Source: Chryseobacterium sp. Marseille-Q5410 (GTDB taxonomy: Bacteria; Bacteroidota; Bacteroidia; Flavobacteriales; Weeksellaceae). From it: a stretch of DNA of 64,000 nucleotides. The DNA lies in NCBI GenBank assembly GCA_946892665.1, contig CAMPOT010000001.1, forward strand, positions 1,550,001-1,614,000, given 5' to 3'. Under the pieces are notes generated by a model. It saw only the letters and a list, made by a program, of their open reading frames with translations. It ran no database searches and had not been told where the DNA came from. The first letter of the stretch is position 1, and every line of letters starts with the position of its first letter. Shown piece by piece: positions 1-10,633 of the stretch. The translations under genes were made by a program, and so were the position numbers.

Positions 1-438
<438 letters not shown>

Positions 439-550
439 CATTAATTTCCCGATTTTTTTAATTGGGCAAAAAAAATATTAATTAAAAGTTTATTCACCAT
501 CTTTAAATATAGAAGTGAATAATATTTTCAACCCCAGAAACTAAACATTT

Positions 551-1105
551 ATGGAAGAATTAGAAATTATTGTGGACGTGGTGAAGCAGGAAATGGATGC
601 TGCGATCAAGCATTTGGATCATGCTTTTCAGAAAATTAGAGCCGGACGTGCTTCGACAGCCATGGTTCAGGATGTAATGGTAGAATATTATGGAGCGCCG
701 ACACCTCTTAATCAAGTTGCAAACGTGATGGTTCCTGATGCGATGACAATTTCTATCCAACCTTGGGATAGAACCGCAATTGGTGCCATTGAAAAGGCGA
801 TTATCAATTCAAACCTTGGTTTTGCACCGATGAATAATGGTGAAAATATCATTCTTAATGTTCCGCCTTTAACAGAAGAAAGAAGACGCGAGCTTGCAAA
901 AACTGCAAAAAGTGAAGCGGAAGCAACCAAAGTGACCGTGCGAAATGCCCGACAAGACGGTATGAAAGATCTGAAAAAACTAGAAGGTGTTTCAGAAGAT
1001 TTGATTAAAGGGACTGAGGCAAAAATTCAGGAACTTACCGATCAGTACGTGAAAATGTGCGATGAACTTTTGAAAGTGAAAGAAGCAGAAATCATGAAAG
1101 TATAA
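551..1105 (+). CDS. frr: Ribosome recycling factor
   Basis: The 184-residue product matches full-length RRF, which with EF-G splits the post-termination ribosome in the cytoplasm. Family landmarks are KIRAGRAST near residues 28-36, the YYGAPTPLNQVANV segment of the beta domain, and the C-terminal three-helix-bundle stretch with VRNARQDGMKDLKKL. The start ATG gives the usual family length. It follows pyrH by about 110 bp. In that gap an 8-bp perfect inverted repeat (TTATTCAC at 490-497, GTGAATAA at 515-522) surrounds a TTTAAATATAG core; its role is unknown. A strong terminator follows the gene. Confidence 0.97.
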   Translation: MEELEIIVDVVKQEMDAAIKHLDHAFQKIRAGRASTAMVQDVMVEYYGAPTPLNQVANVMVPDAMTISIQPWDRTAIGAIEKAIINSNLGFAPMNNGENIILNVPPLTEERRRELAKTAKSEAEATKVTVRNARQDGMKDLKKLEGVSEDLIKGTEAKIQELTDQYVKMCDELLKVKEAEIMKV

Positions 1106-1125
1106 CTTTCAAATATATTTACTAC

Positions 1126-1152
1126 AAAAAGCCCTGAATTTCAGGGCTTTTT
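1126..1152 (+). terminator. Intrinsic terminator after frr
   Basis: The arms AAAAAGCCCTGAA and TTCAGGGCTTTTT form a GC-centred stem with a minimal loop and T-runs on both strands. It can stop frr transcription from the left and the convergent SDR-like gene from the right. Confidence 0.85.
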
Positions 1153-1159
1153 GTTTTAT

Positions 1160-1816
1160 TTATGCATTAGTTTTTTCCGCAAAAGCAAAGATGCTTCCGA
1201 GTTTTATTTTGGCATAGCCGTTCGATTTTATTTTAGAAGAATTAATCATTGCTTGAGCTAAAATATCTGTTGGCAAAGGCTTTTGCTGAGTCAGAATTCC
1301 AAATTTATTAGCAAATTTGATGATTTTTCCGCCCAACACTTCGCCTGTTCTTTCGGTATCTTTCCGATCGAGCATTCCGGGTTGAAAAATCGTTATTTTG
1401 TTGAAATGAAGCAGTTTTATACTTTCTTCCAACTCGCCTTTCATCCGCGAATAGAATATTTTCGATTTCGGGCTGGCTCCGTAAGAAGAAACTAAAATAA
1501 AATCTTCCACACTGTTTTCTTTTGCTGCTTTTGCAAAATTGTATTGATAATCGTAATCCACTTTTCGTTGGGCTTCTTTGCTTCCGGCTACTTTTAAAGT
1601 AGTTCCCAGACAAGAAAATGCAACATCACCTTTTACCAAATCTTTCCATTCTTCGTGTTTATCAAAATCCACAACATGAGTTTTCAGTTTCGGATGCTGT
1701 ATATTCATCGGTTTCCGAACGAAGATATTTACTTCATCAAAATCTTTGTCATTCAATAATTTATAAACCAAATCTTTTCCCGTTGCGCCGGTTGCGCCGA
1801 TTACAAGTGCTTTCAT
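1160..1816 (-). CDS. NAD(P)-binding SDR-like oxidoreductase (atypical, YbjT/HTATIP2-like)
   Basis: The 218-residue cytoplasmic protein starts with a Rossmann nucleotide motif, VIGATGATGKDL at residues 5-16. It has the conserved F(S)CLGTT segment around residue 68 and an active-site-like Y-SRM-K at about residues 122-126, all typical of atypical short-chain dehydrogenases of the NAD(P)H-binding (PF13460) type. The substrate cannot be read from the sequence. The gene stands alone, convergent with frr, and shares a 100-bp divergent intergenic region with the YjbR-like gene. Class assignment is firm; function is open. Confidence 0.85.
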   Translation of the reverse strand: MKALVIGATGATGKDLVYKLLNDKDFDEVNIFVRKPMNIQHPKLKTHVVDFDKHEEWKDLVKGDVAFSCLGTTLKVAGSKEAQRKVDYDYQYNFAKAAKENSVEDFILVSSYGASPKSKIFYSRMKGELEESIKLLHFNKITIFQPGMLDRKDTERTGEVLGGKIIKFANKFGILTQQKPLPTDILAQAMINSSKIKSNGYAKIKLGSIFAFAEKTNA

Positions 1817-1917
1817 TTTTATTGAATTATCGTTGATGAATATTTTTCTTTTTTAAAATTACTAAATTTGTTTGAGATAGTTATTCTAAAAATAGGATTT
1901 AATAATTAATTAAAGTC

Positions 1918-2267
1918 ATGGATGCCAACGAAATATTAGATCATTGCCTTACCAAAAAAGGAGTGGAAGAAACTTTTCCCTTTGATAAAGTAACTTTGGT
2001 GTTGAAAGTTGGCGGAAAAATGTTTCTTTTGATGAACCTAGAAAAGCAGCCACCACGTATTGCCGTAAAATCCAATCCGGAATGGAGCGAAGAGCTTCGG
2101 GAACAACATCCGCAGATTAGCGGAGCTTATCATATGAATAAAACCCACTGGAATTCGGTGTTGTGCGAAGGTTTGAAACGTGATTTAATTAAAAAAATGA
2201 TTGATCATTCTTATGATTTAATCCTGAAATCTTTAACCAAAAAGAAAAGGGAAGAGGTCTTGAATAC

Positions 2268-2271
<4 letters not shown>
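1918..2271 (+). CDS. MmcQ/YjbR family protein
   Basis: The 117-residue protein has the family pattern: an N-terminal LDHCLTKKGVEETFPFD block, a central MFLLMNLEKQPPRIAVK strand region, and HMNKTHWNSV near residue 80. YjbR/MmcQ proteins adopt a CyaY-like DNA-binding fold, but their cellular role is not established. The 3' end overlaps the convergent ribF stop by four bases, so the two transcripts must overlap. Confidence 0.9.
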
Positions 2272-4800
<2,529 letters not shown>

Positions 4801-4810
4801 GGAATTTTAA

Positions 4811-4870
4811 ATGCTAAATTTTAGATTTTAGATTAATTTAAAATTTAAAATCTATAATCTATAATTTTAA
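4811..4870. repeat. AT-rich imperfect inverted repeat between atpD and atpC
   Basis: TTTTAGATTTTAGATT and its near-complement AATCTATAATCTATAA flank a central TTTAAAATTTAAA. The stem has no GC core and no T-tail, so it is unlikely to be a terminator. It could be a messenger stability element or simple low-complexity spacer. Confidence 0.4.
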
Positions 4871-4873
4871 GAA

Positions 4874-5155
4874 ATGAATATTAAGATTTTAACCCCGGAA
4901 TTTGTAGTTTTTGAAGGTGAAGTGAAATCTGTTTTGCTTCCCGGAAAAAATGGCGATTTCCATATCATGAAAGATCACGCCGCAATCGTAGCGTCATTAA
5001 TCGGTGGTAAAGTAAGAGTTTTTACCAATGAAATAGATGACAAATACGCGAAAAATTTCACGAAAGAAAACGAAAAAGAAAGCGTATTTTCTTTCCCGGT
5101 GAAAAGTGGCGTTATTGAATTTAATAATAATAAAGGAATTATTCTAGCTGAATAA
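4874..5155 (+). CDS. atpC: F1 ATP synthase subunit epsilon (short form)
   Basis: The 93-residue product carries only the N-terminal beta-sandwich of the epsilon subunit: ILTPEFVVFEGEVKSVLLPGKNGDFHI, then SFPVKSGVIEFNNNKGIILAE. It joins the gamma subunit in the central stalk. The C-terminal helical pair, which acts as an inhibitory latch in E. coli (about 139 residues), is absent; short forms of this type are usual in Bacteroidota. It follows atpD by 73 bp and is closed by a terminator, so the pair is probably co-transcribed. Confidence 0.94.
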   Translation: MNIKILTPEFVVFEGEVKSVLLPGKNGDFHIMKDHAAIVASLIGGKVRVFTNEIDDKYAKNFTKENEKESVFSFPVKSGVIEFNNNKGIILAE

Positions 5156-5176
5156 TTTTCTTTAAACCATAAGTAT

Positions 5177-5210
5177 AATCCCATCTTTTTATTAAGGTGG
5201 GATTTTTTTG
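5177..5210 (+). terminator. Intrinsic terminator after atpC
   Basis: AATCCCATCTT pairs with AAGGTGGGATT across an AT-rich loop, followed by seven T residues. It also faces the 3' end of the convergent radical SAM gene. Confidence 0.8.
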
Positions 5211-5212
5211 TT

Positions 5213-7392
5213 TTATAAAACCAATATGATTCCGTTTTCCCGAAATTGCATCACCGGTTTTGAGAACCAAAACAATTCGAAATCATCCATTGTTTCCTCA
5301 TAATCATCTTTTAGTTGTTGTAAAGTGATTAATTTAGAATGTTGAATTGGGTTTGATTTTATCGTTTTCATGAGCCAAGTTGCTTTTTCCTCTTGCAAAA
5401 GAATGGAAAGTACATTGGTTTTCAAATGAAAAGTGAGTTTTGTATTTTGATAAGAAATATTTTTTTTCGTTTTAATGACACCTTCTTCGATGAAATCTTT
5501 AATAGGGAAAACTATTTTCGAGTTGCCATTAAATCTGAAATTTTCATCATCCAAAAGACAATCATGAATATAATTGGGATCTACCGTAGTTTTTGGAATT
5601 TTAAATTCAAACCAATCCTGCAAAGGAATCTCAAAATTGATTCCGTGAAGATAATTAAAAAGCGATTTTTTTAGCCCAAAACTAAATTTAGAATGGTCAA
5701 TATTCGTTTCATCGGTAAACTCAATATCATTATTGGCAAAAGTAATCTCTTTTTGCACGGGCGTAACTCCAAACTCCTCGGGCTTCAAACCAATTGGCGA
5801 ATGCGCGGTTAATGCAAATTGATGCCAAAACCCACTTTGCAGAATTCCCATTTCAAACATTTGCCTTACCATTTCCAATGAATCAACGGTTTCTTGCTCG
5901 GTTTGGGTCGGGTATCCGTACATTAAATACGCATGAACCATAATTCCCGCTTCCGTAAAATTCCTTGTTACTTGAGCTACTTGGGCTACAGAAACTCCTT
6001 TTTTGATGAGCTTCAGTAAACGGTCAGAAGCAACTTCTAAACCTCCGGAAACCGCTACACAACCGGAAATTTTCAGTAGGTAGGATAAGTCTGCAGTAAA
6101 ACTTTTCTCGAATCTGATGTTGGTCCACCATGTTATGACCAAATTTCTTCGCAATATTTCCAAAGCAACTTCGCGCATGAGCGCAGGAGGAGCTGCTTCA
6201 TCGACAAAGTGAAATCCTGTTTCGCCCGTGGTTGCGATTAATTCTTCGATTCTGTCAACTAGAATCTTTGCCGAAATTGGTTCGTAAAGTCTGATGTAAT
6301 CTAAAGAAATATCGCAAAATGTACACTTCCCCCAATAGCAACCGTGCGCCATGGTGAGTTTGTTCCATCTGCCATCACTCCACAAACTGTGCATTGGATT
6401 AGCGATTTCGATTACGGAAATATATTGATGGAGTGGGAGATCGGTATAATCAGGAGTTCCAATTTCCGATTGGCGATAATCTTTTTTGGAAGAATTATTT
6501 TTATAAACAACCTGATTATTTTCGAGTAAAAACGTTCTTTTAAATTCTGGATTTTCGGCTTTTAAACTTTCAAATATTAATTCTACAGGCAATTCTCCGT
6601 CATCCAATGTAATAAAATCAAAAAACTCAAAAACCCGCGGATCATTAACTTCTCTTAATTCCGTATTCGGGAAACCACCGCCCATCGCGACTTTGGTGTT
6701 TTTATAATTATTTTTGATGAATTGTGCACTTCGGAAAGCTGAATACAAATTACCAGGAAAGGGCACTGAAAAACAAACCAATTTGGGTTGAATGACGTCC
6801 AATTTTCCTTTAGAATTTTTAAAGTAATTTGATCAATAAAACTGGGCGATGCGGTAAGCTCAGCATAAATTTCATCAAAAGAATTTGCGCTTCTTCCCAA
6901 TCTTTCCGCATAGCGACTAAATCCAAAATTTTCATCAATATTTTCAACAATGAAATCGGACAAATCCTCTAAATAAAGTGTTGCGAGATGTTTGGCTTTA
7001 TCTTGTAAACCCATGTTTCCAAATGCATAATCCAGGTCATCGAGTTGCTGAAAACGAGAAGCTTCCGGCAGAAAATTATGGCTGCAAATCTGTCTTGCCA
7101 AAGTAGGATTATTACCTTGTAGAAATAGAATTACTTGATCGATTGTTTTGATGTATTGATCTTTTAATGCAAAAATTCTTTGGGAATTGGGTGAGGAATT
7201 TTCAGGAAAATCTTGAATAAAAACATGCTGTAAACCTTCCGCAGAAAATAGTTGCAAAATAACATCAATTCCCAAATCAATTTGAAAATTGGAGATTTGT
7301 TTTGTATTAAGAAAACCCTTCAAGTATGCCGTTGCCGGATAAGGCGTATTGAGTTGCGTAAAAGGTGGGGTGATGAGGAGCAAGTCTTTCAC
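5213..7392 (-). pseudogene. B12-binding-type radical SAM protein, split by a frameshift
   Basis: Two overlapping minus-strand frames make one protein of about 726 residues. The N-terminal part (7392 down to about 6805) begins MKDLLLITPPFTQLNTPYP, as in cobalamin-binding radical SAM enzymes. The C-terminal part contains the cluster ligands GCYWGKCTFC, spaced CX4CX2C rather than the classic CX3CX2C, followed by radical SAM barrel sequence (HFVDEAAPP, GGLEVASDRLLKLIKKG). Continuity is restored by adding one A to a run of four at 6803-6806 (minus GGAAAATTGG), which restores KLDVIQPKLVCFSVPFPG. A consensus error in the run, a true mutation, or less likely a programmed shift are all possible. The substrate is unknown. 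Confidence 0.8.
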
Positions 7393-7450
7393 AAGAATAT
7401 TTTTGCAAATTTATTTTAAATCTTTCAGATAATAAGATTTGTTTGAGTCC

Positions 7451-7482
7451 AAAAAACCGATTGAAATCATCAACCGGTTTTT
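7451..7482 (-). terminator. Intrinsic terminator after the Gre-like gene
   Basis: The minus strand reads AAAAACCGGTTGA, a short loop, then TCAATCGGTTTTTT. The stem is GC-centred and ends in T residues just past the Gre-like stop. Confidence 0.75.
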
Positions 7483-7493
7483 GAATTGTTGTT

Positions 7494-7904
7494 TTACAAA
7501 TCGAAATCTCCAGCAGCTTCAGGTTGGTAGATGATTTCATCGATGATAATTTTTGTCATTCCGGAAGGAACGAGCCAATCGATTTCATCTTTCACGCGAT
7601 ACCCAATTAGTGCTGATGCAACCGGTGAAAAAATAGATATTTTTTTTGCTTTAATATCTGCTTGGTCGGGGTAAACAATTTTGAATTCGGTGGTCGTTCT
7701 GTTGTTTTCAAAATGAATTTTTACCACAGAGTTCATGGTCACCACATCCGCTGGAATTTCTTCAGACTCTACAATTTTCGCAGAGTGAAGTTCATTCAAA
7801 AGTTTTTCAGCTTCTTCTTTCTTGATGCTGTTGTTCTGTTTTGCGTCGCTGATGGATTTATGAATTCGGGTAAAATCTTGTTTGGTAATCAATATTTGTT
7901 TCAT
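7494..7904 (-). CDS. GreA/GreB-family transcription elongation factor-like protein
   Basis: The 136-residue protein has a short helical N-terminus (LLNELHSAKIVESEEIPADVV) and a C-terminal FKBP-like Gre domain with YPDQADIKAKKISIFSPVASALIGYRVKDEIDW, the hallmark of GreA C-terminal domains. Gre factors enter the RNA polymerase secondary channel to rescue stalled complexes. The N-terminal coiled coil is shorter than in GreA (about 158 residues), so it may be an Rnk-like variant without cleavage activity. It has its own terminator, and another terminator separates it from the upstream PLP gene. Confidence 0.85.
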   Translation of the reverse strand: MKQILITKQDFTRIHKSISDAKQNNSIKKEEAEKLLNELHSAKIVESEEIPADVVTMNSVVKIHFENNRTTTEFKIVYPDQADIKAKKISIFSPVASALIGYRVKDEIDWLVPSGMTKIIIDEIIYQPEAAGDFDL

Positions 7905-7930
7905 GATAGTGTATTTTTTGTTAGGGTATA

Positions 7931-7962
7931 AAAAAACCGCTTGAATTTTTCAAGCGGTTTAT
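7931..7962 (-). terminator. Intrinsic terminator after the PLP acyltransferase gene
   Basis: AAACCGCTTGAA and TTCAAGCGGTTT form a perfect stem, with a seven-T run following on the minus strand. Confidence 0.88.
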
Positions 7963-7988
7963 AATTTTATAAATTTCTCTGAAAAATT

Positions 7989-9263
7989 CTATGATGCTTT
8001 AAAGGATAAACCTTTTTCTTCCAATAGCTTTTGCTCTTGTTCTTTGTAGAAACCAGAGGTTAATTTATCGTGAATTGCATCAAATGCATCCAATGTTTCG
8101 TTGATTTCAGCGTCGGTGTGAGAAGCCGTTGGGATTAATCTCAAAAGAATCATGCCCTTTGGAATAACGGGGTAAATTACCACAGAAGTGAAGATTCCGT
8201 AGTTTTCTCTTAAATCTTTTACAAGAAGAGTAGCTTCAACTGTAGAACCTTGCATCATTACTGGAGTTACACAAGTATTGGTATTTCCTAAATTGAATCC
8301 TCTTTCTTTAAGACCATTTTGTAATTTGTTTACATTTTCCCAAAGTTTTGCTTTGATTTCCGGTCGCGAACGAAGTAAATCCAATCTTTTCAAACCTCCG
8401 ATTACCATTGGCATTGTTAAGGATTTAGCGAAAACTTGTGAACGAAGATTGTATTTTAAGATTCTGATAATGTCTTTGTCACCAGCGATAAATGCACCGA
8501 AACCGGCCATAGATTTCGCAAAAGTTGAAAAATAAACATCGATTTGATCTTGGCAACCTTGCTCTTCACCAGCACCTGCACCAGTTGCTCCTAAAGTTCC
8601 AAAACCGTGAGCATCATCAACTAAAAGTCGGAAGTTGAATTTAGATTTCAGCTCACAAATTTCTTTGAGTTTTCCTTGCATTCCGCGCATTCCAAAAACG
8701 CCTTCAGTAATAACTAAAATTCCGCCGCCTTGTTCTTCTGCTACTTTAGTCGCACGAGCGAGGTTTTTCTCTAAACTCGCAATATCATTATGTTTAAAGG
8801 TAAAACTTTTACCCATGTGAAGACGCACCCCATCTACGATACAAGCGTGTGAATCGGCATCATATACGATAACATCATGGCGGGAAACCAATGCATCGAT
8901 GGTAGAAACCATTCCTTGGTAACCAAAATTCAAAAGATAAGCTGATTCTTTACCTACAAATTCTGCAAGTTCTCTTTCCAATTGCTGGTGTTGTTCGGTT
9001 TCTCCGGACATCGCTCTAGCTCCCATTGGATAAAACATTCCGTATTTGGCAGCAGCTTTGGCATCAGCTTCTAAAACTTCTGGGTGGTTACAAAGACCTA
9101 AATAATCATTGGCACTCCAGAAAACCACTTCTCTTCCCTGAAATTTCATTCTTGGGCCGATAGGACCTTCTAATTTCGGAAAAACGAAATATCCTTCTGC
9201 ATAATCTGCAAACTGGCCGAGAGGTCCAGGGTTTTGTCGTAACCGATCAAAAATATCTGTCAT
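7989..9263 (-). CDS. Alpha-oxoamine synthase family PLP enzyme; likely sulfonolipid (cysteate) or sphingoid acyltransferase
   Basis: The 424-residue enzyme belongs to the family that joins an amino acid to an acyl-CoA with loss of CO2 (Spt, KBL, BioF, HemA). It shows FWSANDYLGL, the VDDAHGFG aspartate-histidine pair that holds PLP, and the Schiff-base lysine in YFSTFAKSMAGFGAFIAG. An N-terminal extension of about 50 residues and several core segments differ from the Sphingobacterium serine palmitoyltransferase type. Its neighbour, transcribed toward it, is a cysteine-synthase-like PLP enzyme. Chryseobacterium relatives make sulfobacin and capnine sulfonolipids from cysteate and fatty acyl-CoA, so cysteate acyltransferase is the favoured role, by inference. 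Serine palmitoyltransferase or 2-amino-3-ketobutyrate CoA ligase remain alternatives. Confidence 0.85.
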   Translation of the reverse strand: MTDIFDRLRQNPGPLGQFADYAEGYFVFPKLEGPIGPRMKFQGREVVFWSANDYLGLCNHPEVLEADAKAAAKYGMFYPMGARAMSGETEQHQQLERELAEFVGKESAYLLNFGYQGMVSTIDALVSRHDVIVYDADSHACIVDGVRLHMGKSFTFKHNDIASLEKNLARATKVAEEQGGGILVITEGVFGMRGMQGKLKEICELKSKFNFRLLVDDAHGFGTLGATGAGAGEEQGCQDQIDVYFSTFAKSMAGFGAFIAGDKDIIRILKYNLRSQVFAKSLTMPMVIGGLKRLDLLRSRPEIKAKLWENVNKLQNGLKERGFNLGNTNTCVTPVMMQGSTVEATLLVKDLRENYGIFTSVVIYPVIPKGMILLRLIPTASHTDAEINETLDAFDAIHDKLTSGFYKEQEQKLLEEKGLSFKAS

Positions 9264-9320
9264 TATGTATTTATTTAAGAATAAAAATTAAGTATTGGCA
9301 AAGTTAACAAAATTTGATAT

Positions 9321-9354
9321 GAAAAACCTTTTTGTGTGATACAAAAAGGTTTTC
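9321..9354 (-). terminator. Intrinsic terminator between the two PLP genes
   Basis: GAAAAACCTTTTTGT and ACAAAAAGGTTTTCC form a long stem with a five-base loop. It may reduce read-through from the cysteine-synthase-like gene into the acyltransferase gene, which has its own TAACTTTG -7 box at 9306-9299 on the minus strand. Confidence 0.7.
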
Positions 9355-9373
9355 CAATGCTTTTATTAATGAA

Positions 9374-10411
9374 TTATTTGATGATTTCTGTTTTGAAAAC
9401 TTCATCGTAATTATGTACACAATTATTGATGAATCCTTGTTCTTCCATCCACTTATCACTATAAACTTTGGTGATGTATCTGGAACCGTGATCCGGGAAA
9501 ATTGCAACTACCACATCATTTTTGGAAAATTCGTGAGAATTGGCATATTGCAAAAGCCCTTGAGTAACTGCACCAGTGGTATAACCGCCCATAATTGCTT
9601 CTTTTAAAGCGATTTCTCGGGTTCTGTATGCCGACATTTCATCATTTACTCTTACAAATTCATCTACTTTATCAAAAAGTAAAGCGGCAGGGATTAAATT
9701 TTTTCCCATACCTTCGATTTGGTAAGGATGAATTTCATCTTTATTGATTTTCCCTGTTTCATGGAATCCTTTCAAGATTGATCCCGATGCGTCTACACCG
9801 ATTACTTTGATGTTAGGATTTTTTTCTTTCAAAAATTTAGCAGATCCTGATAGTGTTCCTCCGGTTCCGGTACAAGCTATAAGGTGGGTGATTTTTCCTT
9901 CGGTTTGCTCCCAAATTTCCGGACCTGTTGTTTGGTAATGTGCATCAATATTCAATTCATTAAAATATTGATTGATATAAATCGAGTTTGGGGTTTCTGA
10001 AGCAATTCTTTTCGCAACTTCATAATAAGATCTAGGATCGTCTGCCGGAACATTTGCTGGGCAAATATATACTGTTGCTCCTAAAGCTTTTAAATAAGCA
10101 ATCTTCTCTTTTTTAGTTTTATTGCTTACAGCTAAAATACATTTGTAACCTTTGATGATTGATACCATCGCAATCGAAAAACCGGTATTTCCGGAAGTGG
10201 TTTCTACAATTGTAGAGCCAGGTTTGAGAAGGCCTTTTTTTTCGGCAGCTTCTATAATATGGATGGCGATTCGGTCTTTGGTAGAGTGGCCGGGATTATA
10301 TGATTCTAGTTTGGCATAAACCGTAGCAGCAATGTCTTTGGTAACAGTATTTAGTTTTACTAAAGGTGTTTTACCGATTAATCCCAGAATATTATCGTGA
10401 ACATTAGTCAT
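9374..10411 (-). CDS. Cysteine-synthase-family PLP enzyme; candidate cysteate synthase
   Basis: This fold-type II PLP enzyme of 345 residues resembles O-acetylserine sulfhydrylase and cystathionine beta-synthase without CBS domains. The PLP lysine is in NPGHSTKDR, the substrate loop is TTSGNTGFS, and the phosphate-binding glycine loop is ACTGTGGTLSG. The loop before the lysine (GHST instead of the usual GGSV/TGSV) and about 30 extra residues set it apart from housekeeping CysK. Its position next to an alpha-oxoamine synthase fits a cysteate synthase that replaces the leaving group of a serine derivative with sulfite. That is inference; plain cysteine synthase is the fallback. Confidence 0.82.
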   Translation of the reverse strand: MTNVHDNILGLIGKTPLVKLNTVTKDIAATVYAKLESYNPGHSTKDRIAIHIIEAAEKKGLLKPGSTIVETTSGNTGFSIAMVSIIKGYKCILAVSNKTKKEKIAYLKALGATVYICPANVPADDPRSYYEVAKRIASETPNSIYINQYFNELNIDAHYQTTGPEIWEQTEGKITHLIACTGTGGTLSGSAKFLKEKNPNIKVIGVDASGSILKGFHETGKINKDEIHPYQIEGMGKNLIPAALLFDKVDEFVRVNDEMSAYRTREIALKEAIMGGYTTGAVTQGLLQYANSHEFSKNDVVVAIFPDHGSRYITKVYSDKWMEEQGFINNCVHNYDEVFKTEIIK

Positions 10412-10633
10412 TTTTCGTCATTTTTCTCTATAAATCCGTCTGCAAAAATACAAAAATAAAATAAAAAAATAACTAAATTAATAGGATATGATTGTTTGGT
10501 AGTGATTCTCAACATTTTTTGTAAAATTTTTAGTGAAAATTTGTGGAATTGAAAAACAATTTTTCATTTAAATTTTGTTAAAATCAATTCTTAATAAATT
10601 AAAAACCTTATTTTCGCAAGATTGAATTTATAT

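Noticed and set aside
4811..4870. Terminator between atpD and atpC
   Set aside because: The inverted repeat has no GC pairs and no T-tail, and both genes are needed in fixed ratio.
6795..6815. Programmed ribosomal frameshift in the radical SAM gene
   Set aside because: No slippery heptamer or downstream structure was seen; mutation or read error is simpler.
7989..9263. Call as classic serine palmitoyltransferase
   Set aside because: Sequence blocks differ from the Sphingobacterium enzyme and the cysteine-synthase-like neighbour suggests cysteate; left open as an alternative.
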